Shown: one piece after another, positions 1 through 9,981 of the stretch
Numbering within the stretch: position 1 is the first letter of the stretch
Layout: each line of letters starts with the position of its first letter
Source of the DNA: Bathynomus jamesi
Lineage: Eukaryota; Arthropoda; Malacostraca; Isopoda; Cirolanidae
Length of the DNA stretch: 64,000 nt
Direction: 5' to 3'
NCBI GenBank assembly: GCA_023014485.1
Contig: JAJOZX010007483.1
Span: 1-64,000, forward strand
Position numbers and translations under genes: made by a program
Notes under the pieces: model-generated
Told to the model about the DNA's origin: nothing
The model's input: the letters and a program-made list of their open reading frames with translations, nothing else
The model's database searches: none

Positions 1-15
1 TTCGTATCAAGAAGT

Positions 16-864
16 CTATAGCTTAGAGGATAAATGGCAGGACTCATGGATAGCTTGGATGATCGGGCTGGTTGATTTTTTAATTCTTTGCATTAGACTG
101 TGTTGAGCACGTCTTGTTACCTCCGGGAAGCTCGGGACATTGCGGGTAGAAAACATTTGCGAAGCTGAGCATCTCGGGGATAATTTATGTAAGAGTCTAA
201 AAGACCTGTTGTACAGTAAATTTAGAGTTCTGCCAGAACCTTTTTTATAATTCACCCACAGTTGCTGTCCGTATATATTACTGCAGAAAGTACGAAAGAG
301 AGTGTCTTTAGCTTCACTTGTACAGAATCGAAAGTTCCTTATGGTCATATTAGCTTTAGCACACAGGCTTCGAGATTGTTTTCTTATATCCGAGTCATCA
401 CTCAAGGAGCTGGTAATAGTTTGACCCAAACACTTAAACTCTTGTACTTCCTCAATTACTTCACCATTCATTTTAAACCTTATATCAGCTGGCTGATTAC
501 AGCTTTTAGGATGAAAATGCATGACCTTAGTTTTTGTAACATTAAAAAGAATATCATGTTTCTGCGAATACACTTCGCAGACTTTTAGTAGCCGATCCAG
601 ACCTTTAACAAAGGGACTTATTAACACCATATCATCGGCATAAACTAAGTTATTTATTCTTGTGTTATCTATACAACATCCCACTGTTGCCTCATTAAGT
701 GAAGCAATTAATCCGTTGATATACACATTAAACAGCACAGGGGAGAGCAAGGAGCCTTGTCTCAGCCCGCAAGAGGAGCCAAAACACTCGGATAGTACAT
801 TGCCCCACCTAACAGTGAAAGATTGGTGAGAATACCAAAATTTCAATAAATTTAATATGTACAT
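16..864 (-). pseudogene. non-LTR retrotransposon reverse transcriptase, C-terminal half
   Basis: This open frame of 282 codons reads as the C-terminal half of a LINE reverse transcriptase. Visible motifs are a GLRQGSLLSP block (RT motif B region), the catalytic VYADDMVL box, and a downstream CLGQTI segment typical of the post-palm region. The frame is intact here but lacks the N-terminal RT motifs and any endonuclease. The 5' part is cut at about 864, where a (TA)n tract starts, and the 3' end runs close to the window edge, so the element is partial. Its RT differs from the L2 and CR1 copies elsewhere in the window (YADD rather than FADD, different thumb), so it is a third LINE lineage. Which clade it belongs to is unclear. 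Confidence 0.8.
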
Positions 865-898
865 AGGAACCTTCCTGTCTTCTAGTTTTGCAAATAAA

Positions 899-1487
<589 letters not shown>

Positions 1488-1536
1488 CTCGTAACCTCGT
1501 AGCAGTTCCGTGCGTTGGTCTCTCTTCACATGAAGG

Positions 1537-1890
1537 TCAAGCTGGTGGCCTCGCCTTTAGGCCTGGTTTAGTGGAGGAGCGAGTTGCTCTCTTGCGCTCT
1601 CCATCGCACATAGCCAGGCACATCCTGCTCATTTCTACCATCCTGAGCCAGGCATCTAGTCTTCTTTTGAAGACTTCAACTTTGACACCTGTCACGTTTC
1701 TGAGGTCCTTTGGAAGCTGGTTAAAAAGTCTTGGCCCCCTGACAACCAAGCAGTTTTCCTTCAGTAATGAGGAGGTCCCTTGTCGAACCTTTAATTTGGA
1801 AACACTAAACATTCTGCCTTTCCTATTTTCCAGTGTTGTTTGGATGGCAATTGGGTTTAGTTTGAGGTTTGATACCAGTTTTTCGATCAT
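1537..1890 (-). pseudogene. L2 ORF2 C-terminal domain
   Basis: The frame contains KLVSNLKLNP and RLFNQLPKDLRN followed by FKRRLDAWLR. This is the conserved tail of CR1/L2 ORF2 proteins, downstream of the RT thumb. It is the last coding piece of L2 copy 1 before the 3' UTR and a (TA)n tract at 1447-1480. The frame shifts just upstream, at about 1900-1975, where more RT tail can be read. Confidence 0.75.
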
Positions 1891-2141
1891 TTTCCATGTA
1901 TACCTCTCTCTTCTTCTTTCCAGGGAGTACAGATTTAGTTTCTGTAGTCTTTCCCAGTAGTTGAGTTCTTTGCAGCCATCGATCTTGGCTGTGAAATGTC
2001 TCTGAACATCTTCTAGGTTATTAATTCTTTCTTCTTGTATGGGGACATCAAGAATGAGTAGTATTCAAGTTTTGGTATGATCAGCGTTTTCAACAGGGGA
2101 ATAATTACTGTTTTGGCTCTTCTTTTAAAAGTTCTTAGTAC

Positions 2142-3060
2142 CTATTCCGCCACTGTTTTTGCTTTGTTTATCGCTATCTGATTTTGTGTCTCGAATTTCG
2201 CATCATCGGTCATTATAACCCCCAAATCTCTCCCTTTCGTGCTTCTCTGAATTTCCTGCCTGTCCGGGGTATAATATGCTGTCTGTTTAAGTTCCTCATT
2301 CCTACCACATCTCAAGAGCTGAAATTTCTCGGTGTTAAATGTCATGTTGTTTCCTTCTGACCATTTTTATACTCGGTCTGCTTCCCTCAGCAAGGCCTCC
2401 ACCTCTTTTGCATCGCTGATTTTTCTGCTCATCTTTGTATCGTCTGCATACTGTATACTAGTCTTGTTTACTTCAATGTCTATGTCTGTTAGCATGATAA
2501 TGAAAAGGAGTGGGGCCAGTACTGTTCCTTGTGGTACTGAGCTGCGTTTACGATTCTGATGATATTATACCTTGAATTTTGACGACCTGTAGACGTTTTC
2601 TGAGGAAGTTCTAGATCCATTTTCCAACTTTGCTGTTATTCCCATATGTTTCATTTTATGTGCTATTATACCATGATCACATTCGTCGAAAACTTTAGCA
2701 AAATCTGTGTATTTGATATCATAGTTTTCATTGCCTTCAAGTGCATCTAGGATATTGTTATAGTGCTCTATAAGTTGTGATAGGCATGATCTTCCTGATC
2801 GGAATTCGTGCTGATTTTCGTTTAATCTTTCCAGTGTCACCAAGAAATCATAGATTTTCTCTCTAATTATTCTTTGAAATACTTTGGTGAGATGGGACCT
2901 TCAGAGACACTGGTCTATAGTTTTTTGCTTGAGATCTATCCCCACCTCTTATATAGGGACAATGTTTGCTCTTTTCAAGATACTCGGTATTGCCTCAGAT
3001 TCTAGGGATCTTCTTCATATCCAGTATATGGGTGTGGGTATTTAATTTTTAGAGTTTTTA
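2142..3060 (-). pseudogene. L2 reverse transcriptase, broken
   Basis: Pieces at 2843-2565 (ENQHEFRSGRSCLSQLIEHY, then YTDFAKVFDECDHGII, RT motif A with its first aspartate) and 2345-2142 (MTFNTEKFQLLRCG, then RDLGVIMTDD) flank a YADDTKM box at about 2450-2420. They belong to one RT domain interrupted by frameshifts. The three catalytic aspartates can all be located, but not in one frame, so the enzyme is dead. Confidence 0.75.
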
Positions 3061-3239
3061 ATGAATAATGCGTTCTATTTGTCCGGCCCTGCAGCTGAGT
3101 GTGATTTCACTTGTCCTATAGCTCTCGCTACATCTTCTGTTGTAAAATCAAAATCTGTTATACAAACTCCTTGCAATTTCTCTTCAAAGAATTCATCTAT
3201 GTCAGGTATTGCTTTGTCACTTTTTGGGGTACGGCAGAT

Positions 3240-3647
3240 TCATTCATACTGGGCTCTCAATGTTTCGTATATTTCTTTTAGATCGTCCGTTAGTTCATTA
3301 TTTTGTTTCCTTAAGGGCCCGATAGTGGCGCGCGTGTTTTTTCTTTTCGCATAGCTGTAGAAGTATTTTGGATTATCCTTTATTGCTTCTACCGCCTTTT
3401 CCTCTTCCCTCTCTGTATGGCCCTGAATCAGGGCTTGTCTGGCCCTATCGATACTCTCAAATTGTTCTTGTATTACTTTCCTAGTATTGTAAACTCTGCA
3501 ATTAACTAACTTCTTCGCTACTCTCTTTCTTTTGCGAAAAATTGTTCGCTTTTGCCTCTCGAACCAGTTCCTCTTTCCCTTTGGCTGTGCTTTCGGAGCA
3601 TATTTTTCTAAAAATTTTCGTGTCTTTTCTTCTAAGATTGTTAGCAT
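3240..3647 (-). pseudogene. L2 ORF2 linker between endonuclease and RT
   Basis: Lysine- and arginine-rich 135-codon frame with KYAPKAQPKGKRNWFERQKR and YFYSYAKRKNTRATIGPL. The YFY.YAKRK.......IGPL block is the conserved stretch just before the RT in CR1/L2 ORF2. A matching piece is found in copy 2 at 48,140-47,769. Confidence 0.7.
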
Positions 3648-3680
3648 TTCTTCAGTTGTTTTATTCTCGAAAACTGTTTT

Positions 3681-4560
3681 CTAGTCTATTTGGGCCATGT
3701 GTGATCTGACTGCTTCCCAATTTATAGTCTTGGAGTTCAAGTTAAAAGTCCCAAATTTGCTTCTTTCTTCAGTATGAGTATTTTCTTTCAATATTTTTGC
3801 CATATTTGTTGATATGTCGATTATGTTGTGGTCTGAGATAATAGTTGGGGTTATTTTTATATCAGCAATTAAGTTCGTGTTATTTGTGAATACCAGATTT
3901 AGGTAATTATTTTTTATGGTGTTTTCTGTCATCTCTTGTGTCAACATAATCTCGTTTGTGAGAGCCATCAACATTTTTGCTTGTTCCTGGTCTTCTCTTT
4001 GCCCCCCTTGTCCTGGTATATATACCTGTATATATATTTCTACCCCCCCCTTGTTGCATTTCATAAATGGGAAATTAAAATCTCCGCAGAGTATTATATC
4101 AAGGGATGGAAAGTTTACGGACTTTATTAAATTTCTGAGATCATCAATGGCATCCGAGAAGTTTTCCGTTGGATTGTTTGGAGCTCTCTAGATGACTATC
4201 AGTACCACGTTATTTTTTGTATTTTCACTGCTAGGAATTCCACGAAACTATTTGATTTACTTATTACCGTCTCTGTCATATGACTCTCATGTACATAAAT
4301 AGCACAGCCGCCTTTACGTCACGCTATTCTATCCACTCTTATTAGGTTGAAACTATCGGTATGCAACTCATACTTATCAATACAGTATTCGCAGTTTTCG
4401 CAGTTTCCTTAACAATCTTTAAGATGCGTTTCTGTGAGGCATGCGATGGCCGCCCTTGTTTCGTCCATAAATCCTTTCAGGTACGAAACTTTGTTTAGTG
4501 AGTTCTTTGGTTTTATTCCTTGGATATTAGCCAGGACAATATTTATGTTCTTTGTTTTGC
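3681..4560 (-). pseudogene. L2 APE-type endonuclease, broken
   Basis: Read on the minus strand with frameshifts: an ANIQG start motif near 4510, the catalytic LTETHLKDC motif near 4425, GDFNFP near 4085, and SDHNIIDIS near 3820. These are the recognised apurinic endonuclease motifs of LINE ORF2 (metal-binding Glu, GDFN and SDH boxes). In LINEs this domain nicks target DNA to prime reverse transcription. The longest open part is 4064-3681; the upstream half has stop codons. Confidence 0.75.
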
Positions 4561-4647
4561 GTTGCCTCTTGTGCATTTCAACTTCGTTTTCCTTCGGTAT
4601 CGCGTATTTAATAACCTTGTGATCCTCCGAGAGAGATCTGTTTCCGC

Positions 4648-5040
4648 TTACCTGTTCTGGTAGCTTCTTGCCAGGAAGCGATCCGTCTCGGGGGTTCCCA
4701 GCTGTTTCAACTGAATGCGCTGTTTGAGATTTAGCAGCCGTATTGTGTCTGCGATGCTGAAAAAATGTTGTTCGCTATTTGTGTACATATTTTTCTTCAC
4801 ATTTTTCCTGTTGTTCTTTGAACCTTGTCCTTTGTCCTTTGAATTTGTCGGGAGATGATGGCAGTAGCAGTTTCTCCTGCATTGGCAGGTTCCATATGTC
4901 GCGTAAGTCTTGCAAATTTCCGGTTGGTAGAATCTCCAGTTGTCACCGAATTTACAGTGATCATTATTGTAGGAGAAATTGCACAAAGGATTGTGTTCAT
5001 ATATACAATGTCCTCGCTTATATCTGCAATTTTCTTTCAC
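4648..5040 (-). pseudogene. L2 ORF1 with CCCH zinc fingers
   Basis: Cysteine-rich frame. The third finger reads C-x8-C-x5-C-x3-H (starting CKTYATYGTC, ending at HH), an exact CCCH-type spacing. Two upstream fingers are visible as C-x6-C-x3-H (residues 5-16) and C-x8-C with a decayed C-terminal half. The rest is a basic, Asn/Lys-rich tail. CCCH fingers usually bind single-stranded RNA, which would suit an ORF1 nucleic-acid chaperone. Copy 2 has the same fingers at about 49,530-49,330, so they are a family feature. ORF1 probably starts further upstream, near 5790. Confidence 0.7.
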
Positions 5041-5075
5041 ATAATATTTGTATATGATTTCTTCCCCACTTTTAC

Positions 5076-5270
5076 TCGGGGCCTTCGTTTTTGACGGTTT
5101 CAGTCTACTTTCTTGATTTCCTACTTGTTTTTTTTCTACTGGTGCTAATGTCTTTTGTTTGAACCTTTGTTAGAACTCGGGGCCTTCGTTTTTGACGGTT
5201 TCAGTCTACTTTCTTGATTTCCTACTTGTTTTTTTCCTACTGGTGCTAATGTCTTTTGTTTGAACCTTTT
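5076..5270. repeat. direct tandem duplication, about 101-bp unit, two copies
   Basis: The block beginning CTCGGGGCCTTCGTTTTTGA at about 5076 recurs almost unchanged at about 5176, each running to TTTGTTTGAACCTTT. It lies inside the spacer of L2 ORF1, so this copy's ORF1 linker is expanded. Confidence 0.9.
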
Positions 5271-5387
5271 GGATTATGTTTTGTGTCTGTGTTTCATTTT
5301 TACTCTCTGTTGCATTTGTATTTATATCCTCGTTCATATTCTCGCCTTCCTTGTGTGTTGCTACTTTCTTTGTTTCTACTTCCCTAT

Positions 5388-5515
5388 TCCTCGTTTCTTC
5401 TGTTTTTCTCTCTTAATTTTTCACACTTTCCTCTTTTCTTTCCTCGTTTCTTCTGTTTTTCTCTCTTAATTTTTCACACTTTCCTCTTTTCTTTCCTCGT
5501 TTCTTCTATTTTTCT
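5388..5515. repeat. pyrimidine-rich tandem repeat, about 55-bp unit
   Basis: Units starting CCTCGTTTCTTCTGTTTTTC occur at about 5391 and 5446 with a partial third at about 5496. On the minus strand they encode a Glu/Lys-rich stretch, consistent with the charged spacer of L2 ORF1. Confidence 0.85.
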
Positions 5516-5559
5516 CTGTTCGCTGTTCACAAGTTCCTCTTTTTCTTTCTCCTCATAGT

Positions 5560-5790
5560 CTTTTTTCTGCTTTGAAGACCGTAAAAGAGTTTATTTCGAT
5601 CATGCAATTTTTGAAGAAAAACTTTATCCCATTCAGCTGTTTTGCACCTGTTATAAGAGAGATTTCTTTAGCTTGCTATTCCAGGCATTTGAAATCGAAT
5701 ATAAGTTGGTAGAGGTCATATCTAATCGCCTTTGCTCCATCTGTTACTTTTCTACATTATCCATGTACTAATAGTAGGTAAAAGATGGTG
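5560..5790 (-). pseudogene. L2 ORF1 N-terminal block
   Basis: In mixed frames the minus strand gives a segment with REISL.TGAKQLNGIKF and INSFTVFK. It aligns with VSNAKHVVGIKF and VNSFAVFK in copy 2 (50,033-49,842). The match between two independent copies supports this as the conserved start domain of ORF1. I do not recognise it as any named fold. Confidence 0.5.
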
Positions 5791-5897
5791 CCCGAAAATT
5801 GACTCAAAATGAGTAATTAAGAGAGGTATTTGACTTGACTAAAAAACTTGGGGAGGGAACGTTTTTCCGTTACTCCGGTGGATAAGGGATATATATA

Positions 5898-6545
5898 TAC
5901 GAAAGGCGGTCAGATAATAGGTTTACACGGCGTATAATTTCGTAACTAAAGGACCTACATTGATTATGTTTGTATCAGGTTATATGAGTCAGTTGAACAT
6001 GGCGGCTCGACTGGAACAGTGCCCTGCTCTACGGAGCAATCCAAGACGTTTATGTTTAATGGCCGCTCGTAAACGTTCCAGTGTTGAACAATATGCAGCT
6101 GCATTGATTGTTGTACCTTTTTGCATGGTCTGCGAGCAAAACGCCTTTGTGGTCCCAAAACACGGTAACCATCACTTTGCCAGCGGACCTCACAATCTTC
6201 AACTTCTTTGGTCGCGGGGACCCAGGGTGTTTCCATTCCATGCTGACACGTTTTGTTTCCGGAGTACGGTGATGAACCCATGTCTCGTCTCCTGTGACAA
6301 TGCGCTCGAGAAATTCTTGACCACTGACAGACTCGGAATATCGTTGCAGAAATGACAGGGCACTGTTCCAGTCAAGTCGCCTTGTTCAACTGATTCCTAT
6401 AACCAATGTACGGTAGATGGCAGCCGAATCGACGTGCAATGTTGCCAACAATGATTAACGAATTCACCTGATACAAACATAATCAATGGAGGTCTTTTAG
6501 CTACGAAATTATACGCCGTGTAAACTTATTTTCTGACCGCCCCTC
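5898..6545 (-). mobile_element. deleted mariner-type transposon with long terminal inverted repeats
   Basis: Ends are about 80-bp inverted repeats: 5900-5980 against 6466-6545, sharing TTTACACGGCGTATAATTTCG and TTGATTATGTTTGTATCAGGT. A second inverted repeat pair lies inside (about 5985-6027 and 6353-6393, GTTGAACA..GCG.CT.GACTGG). Between them the minus strand encodes a mariner transposase centre: GDETWVHHRTPE (about 6300-6265, with the first catalytic Asp) then SAGKVMVTVFWDHKGVLL. The N-terminal and third catalytic Asp regions are missing. Flanked by TATATA on both sides. Confidence 0.75.
5964..6310 (-). pseudogene. mariner transposase core fragment
   Basis: Encodes TGDETWVHH.TPETKRVSMEW and SAGKVMVTVFWDHKGVL, the first catalytic block and following strand of mariner transposases. 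A one-base shift between two overlapping frames (6281-5964 and 6241-6056) separates them. Only about 100 residues of a roughly 345-residue family protein remain. Confidence 0.75.
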
Positions 6546-6614
<69 letters not shown>

Positions 6615-6723
6615 TACACAGTATTGTGCAAATTAATGTGAACATGAAACCAAAGTAGGTCTTTTCTGGTTGTAATGGAAAATTTTATTTTCTTTAGCGA
6701 AACTTATTTTCTGACCGCCCCTC

Positions 6724-6785
<62 letters not shown>

Positions 6786-6867
6786 TATTGTGCAAATTAA
6801 TGTGAACATGAAACCAAAGTAGGTCTTTTCTGGTTGTAATGGAAAATTTTCTTTTCTTTAGCGAAAT
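6521..6867. repeat. tandem duplication of about 165-180 bp spanning a Tc1 end and (TA)n
   Basis: The block CTTATTTTCTGACCGCCCCT, then (TA)n, then CAGTATTGTGCAAATTAATG through CTTTAGCGAAA occurs twice (6521-6702 and 6703-6867), differing mainly in the TA count. The join CGAAA/CTTATTTTC is clean. The left end of the Tc1 element is therefore present twice. Confidence 0.85.
6547..6780. repeat. (TA)n tracts at 6547-6609 and 6728-6780
   Basis: Two long TA runs sitting in equivalent positions of the tandem duplication. They separate the mariner remnant from the Tc1 element. Confidence 0.9.
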
Positions 6868-7090
6868 ATATTGATTTGTTTTATAAAACAATAGTATTCT
6901 GCAATCTGAGACTTGATTGTATCATCTTAATAACATTGTTCTTAATCTGATGTATGATTGCGACGTCATTCAAGGATATTACGTCAGCTTTGGAAATCGG
7001 AATTGACAGTAGTTTTCTGCCTATTAATTAGTGTATTGTTGTCGGTCGTTGGTGTCGGACGTTTGATCTCAGTATTTTCGTATTCCACAG

Positions 7091-7555
7091 TTGATTATGG
7101 ATATTACACCGAGAAAAAGGAATAAAATAATCACCATACATGAACATACAGCACTCACACATAGAGAAATTGCTAGTGAAGTAAAAGTGAGTTTGGAAGC
7201 TGTCAATAAAATTATTAAGAGGAAGGAAACTACAGGCTCTACATCTCCATCAAGGAAGGGTAAATGCGGAAGGAAACGAAAAACAATACGTAGAAATGAT
7301 ATAAAATTAATACTAGCAAACAGGCAGGATCCAAGGAAAACTAGTAACATGCTAAACCAAGAACTAGCAGCAGCAGGAATCCATGTATCATCATCAACTG
7401 TAAGACGCCACTTCCTGGAAGTGGGGCGCAAAGCCAAGAAGCCTATGAAAAAACAATTGTTAACCAAAGCAATGAAGATCAAGCGTTATGTGTGGGCCAA
7501 AAAATATGCATGTTGGTCAAAAGAAGATTGGTGTAATGTGTTATTTTCAGACTAG
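7091..7555 (+). pseudogene. Tc1 transposase, N-terminal half
   Basis: The 154-codon frame starts MDITPRKRNKII, followed by a helix-turn-helix (HREIASEVKVSLEAVNKIIK) and a GRKRK hook, then a second HTH ending SSSTVRRHFLEVG. The frame ends at VLFSD, which is the first catalytic aspartate, immediately followed by a stop codon where the family has Glu. DNA-binding and catalytic start are therefore preserved but the protein is truncated. Confidence 0.85.
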
Positions 7556-7717
7556 TCATTTTCTTGTTCAAGATTAACAAGTACGTCTTGTACGAGATTC
7601 GCCAGGTGAACACACAACCATTTCCCAATATAACCAAACTGTGAAGCGCTCCGCGAAGAAAATATTTGGGAATGTTTCTTTTCACAAGGAACTGGCCCAT
7701 TAGTACCTCTGAATGGC

Positions 7718-8083
7718 ATGGTGAACAGCAAGGAATATAGTGAATATTTAGAACGCCGTCTCAAACCAGAACTGCAAAAATTGTCCTCAAATGCAGTTTT
7801 CCAACATGATCTGGCGCCATGCCATACAGCAAAATTTGTGAAGGAGTTTTTCAGAACAAACAATATCACTTGTTTAGACTGGCCAGGCAACTCGCCAGAT
7901 CTAAACCCAATCGAGAACCTATGGGTACATGTAAGAATCGACTTCGAAAACTGGACTGTACAACTAAGGAAAAAATTATCACGCCAGTCATCAAAATCTG
8001 CTTTCATGACGAAGAAATTAAGAAAATCTGTGAAGGGTTGGTGCTTTCTAAAATTCTATACCAAACTGTGTTCAATTAATTAA
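7718..8083 (+). pseudogene. Tc1 transposase, C-terminal half (DD34E)
   Basis: Contains VFQHDLAPCHTAK, with the second catalytic Asp, and NSPDLNPIENLW, with the catalytic Glu. I count 34 residues between Asp and Glu, the DD34E spacing of true Tc1. It is out of frame with the N-terminal half; about 160 bp between them is frameshifted. Confidence 0.85.
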
Positions 8084-8189
8084 AGCTAAAGATGGCCACA
8101 TAAATTATTTATTTGTGTTCCAGTCTACAAAATATATGATATTTACTGAAAAATACGTTTTTTCTTCCTGTTCACGTTAATTTGCACAA

Positions 8190-8194
<5 letters not shown>

Positions 8195-8239
<45 letters not shown>
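8195..8239. repeat. (TA)n microsatellite
   Basis: Pure TA run directly abutting the Tc1 right end and the left end of the next palindromic repeat. Confidence 0.9.
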
Positions 8240-8243
<4 letters not shown>

Positions 8244-8851
8244 AATAAAACCACGAAGGAAAGGAAACACAGAATGGTGCTCAAGCGCTTTCGTCTAATG
8301 GCATCCTCAGAAAAACTGAAGTACATAGAGAGTTACAGTCGGATTTAGACAAAAAGGGTAGAGTAAACTTGTATGCTTCTCTAATAACTTTTATTTTTCA
8401 ATTTATTTTTATATATATCGGACTTAGACAAGAAGGGCAGAGTGCTAAAACTTGGGCAGATTTCCAGTATAAATTTGTATGCTCCTCTTACAAGTTTTAT
8501 TTTTATTTTTCAATTTATTATTTTTTTTAATTAACTATAACATTGGTTGGAAACAATTCATTTGATCTTGTGTTGGATTCGGGCAAAGTGCTAAAATCAG
8601 TAGTTTTTCCTTACAAATTTGTATGCTCCTCCCACAATCCTTTAATTTTTTTTTTATTTCTCCGTTTATTGTATATATATATATATATATATTTTTTTTT
8701 ATAACCTATATATAGGCTGTAACTCTTTATGTACTTCAGTGTTCTTGAGGATGTCATTAGACGAAAGCGCTTGAGCACCATTCTGTGCTTCCTTTCCTTC
8801 GTGGTTTTATTTACCATAAATATTTTTCACGTGTTACTTTCGTGAAATAAT

Positions 8852-8855
<4 letters not shown>
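8240..8855. mobile_element. inverted-repeat pair of Penelope-type end sequences
   Basis: The left arm (8240-8340, minus) and right arm (8710-8815, plus) are complementary over about 105 bp. Each carries GAGGATG.CATTAGACGAAAG followed by CGCTTGAGCACCATTCTGTG. The same sequence occurs at 13,520-13,640. Between the arms are about three degenerate copies of a unit containing GACAAGAAGGGCAGAGTGCTA (8345, 8425, 8570). The arm core looks like a hammerhead ribozyme of the kind found in Penelope-like element ends. Confidence 0.6.
8738..8782 (+). ncRNA. hammerhead-like ribozyme motif, mutated core
   Basis: TTGAGGA, a small stem GTC/GAC with loop ATTA, then GAAA, then a palindromic AGCGCT helix III. 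The first core base is T where the consensus needs C (CUGANGA), so this copy is probably inactive. A minus-strand counterpart with CTGAGGA but a mismatched helix II lies at about 8275-8320. Confidence 0.45.
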
Positions 8856-8882
<27 letters not shown>

Positions 8883-8974
8883 TATATATATATCGGCTAT
8901 TGATTGGTGGCGTGGAAAACGCAGTTTAATAATGAACAGGAACACCAAAGAAAATACAAACATCCTTCAAGGTT

Positions 8975-9028
8975 TAATAGTACCAACGTTTCGGAATGCA
9001 CTAATTCCATCTTCAGGGCTAAAACAAT
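8975..9028 (-). ncRNA. hammerhead-like ribozyme motif (Penelope end, left arm)
   Basis: On the minus strand: CTGAAGA, one unpaired T, helix II GGAAT/ATTCC with loop TAGTGC, then GAAA and ACGT followed by T. The core bases and pairing match the hammerhead consensus apart from the extra base before helix II. It is identical to the copy at 10,597. Confidence 0.6.
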
Positions 9029-9229
9029 AAAATTCCAAATCACATACAAAATTACAAAATACAAATTGCTTAATAACAATTTAAAATAAACTTAAAAAAA
9101 AATTATAAAAAGTAGCTAAGAAAATGTAAAACATTAAAACTAAAAGGTAAATAAATGTGAAGTTAAAAAGTTAAAATTATAAAAAGTAAAAGCATTAAAA
9201 CTAAAATGTAAATAAAATAAACTAGTACC

Positions 9230-9946
9230 TTAACCAAAACATAGCAGATCTATCGATGATTCGTCAGAATTTAGGTCTGGTTTTAGTTTATAAATAAACA
9301 GAGACTCCATAATTTTAAGCTTAAGGTCAGAGCTTCCAGCAGCAAGTACGGTGAAATTAGACTGTGAAATTGGGTGGTTATTGTTGTGCGAGTGATTACG
9401 TATGAGAGAATTAGGTGGTTTGCCAAGGGGTAAATTTGTACGGACCGATTTACCGAGATGTTCGTAAATACGAGATTTTAAATGTCTTTTAGTTTTACCT
9501 ATATATGACCCCATACAGTGGTCACACTTGTATTGATAAACTATAGATGACTTAAGAAGTGTAGGAATAACATCCTTGTATTTAAATAAATGGTAAATCG
9601 ATTTAGAGAGGGTGAATATAATTTTTATACACAGTTGTGGGTAGAATTCCTTGAGCAATTTTAAAAGTTTATTTCTAATGTTAAAACTTGAGGTTCCCAT
9701 ATAGGGCAAAGTGAAATACAGGATATCTTTGGGGACTGTAATTAAGTTTCTAGTTGTAGGGCTTATTAGTCTATTTAAGGTTCTGCCTATTGTAGTCTCG
9801 ACCAGTCTAGAAGGGAAATTATTCTTGGCAAGGAGTTTTCGGATGAAATCTAGTTCATCGTGTAGTTTGAAGTAATCTGAACAGATATTGAAAGCTCTAT
9901 TGGTCAGAGTCGAGATTAAATTTCGTTTGAAACCTAAAGGGATAAA
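9230..9946 (-). CDS. Penelope-like RT tail plus GIY-YIG endonuclease
   Basis: Continuous frame on the minus strand. It begins in RT C-terminal sequence (NRAFNICSDYFKLHDELDFI, then RLVETTIGRTLNRLI), passes a LPYMGTSSFNIRNKL stretch, and ends in the endonuclease: VYQYKCDHC...GSYIGKTKRHLKSRIYEHL. GIY-YIG features visible are Y.Y.C..C, the YIG box, the catalytic Arg, and a Glu-His pair. In Penelope-like elements this domain nicks DNA for target-primed integration. The frame is open to the stop at 9230. The 5' catalytic RT motifs are absent, so it is 5'-truncated. The nominal start at 9709 is internal. Confidence 0.8.
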   Translation of the reverse strand, partial: FIPLGFKRNLISTLTNRAFNICSDYFKLHDELDFIRKLLAKNNFPSRLVETTIGRTLNRLISPTTRNLITVPKDILYFTLPYMGTSSFNIRNKLLKLLKEFYPQLCIKIIFTLSKSIYHLFKYKDVIPTLLKSSIVYQYKCDHCMGSYIGKTKRHLKSRIYEHLGKSVRTNLPLGKPPNSLIRNHSHNNNHPISQSNFTVLAAGSSDLKLKIMESLFIYKLKPDLNSDESSIDLLCFG

Positions 9947-9981
9947 CTTTTAAAATTGCTCAAGGAATTCTACCCACAACT

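Larger units (their letters stand above)
1478..5800 (-). mobile_element. L2-like LINE, full-length but degenerate (copy 1)
   Basis: Read on the minus strand the region gives, in order: an ORF1 with a conserved N-terminal block and CCCH zinc fingers (about 5790-4648), an APE-type endonuclease (about 4560-3681), a basic linker (3647-3240), a reverse transcriptase with YADDTKM (about 3060-2142), and a C-terminal LFNQLPKDLRN domain (1890-1537). Multiple frameshifts and stops separate the pieces. The order and spacing match a second copy at 45,955-50,060, and 3' fragments of the same lineage lie at 14,456-14,668, 37,745-38,180 and 57,340-57,850. The clade call (L2 within the CR1/L2 group) rests on the PQGTVLAPLLF-type RT of copy 2 and on the C-terminal tail. 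Confidence 0.8.
6784..8193 (+). mobile_element. Tc1-like transposon, near full length, inactivated
   Basis: Terminal inverted repeats start AGTATTGTGCAAATTAA at 6784, with the complement TTAATTTGCACAATACT ending at 8193, flanked by TA-rich sequence. Length is about 1.41 kb, within the usual 1.3-2.4 kb of Tc1 elements. It contains one transposase gene broken by a stop and frameshifts in the middle. An extra copy of the left 82 bp lies at 6621-6702. Confidence 0.85.

Noticed and set aside
262..588. 108-codon plus-strand ORF
   Set aside because: Antisense shadow of the LINE reverse transcriptase frame on the minus strand.
5256..5558. Hydrophobic ORFs rich in Phe, Leu and Ser, suggesting a membrane protein
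   Set aside because: Antisense of the Glu/Lys-rich L2 ORF1 spacer and its pyrimidine tandem repeats.
7069..7482. Minus-strand ORF resembling a membrane protein
   Set aside because: Exact antisense of the Tc1 transposase HTH region.
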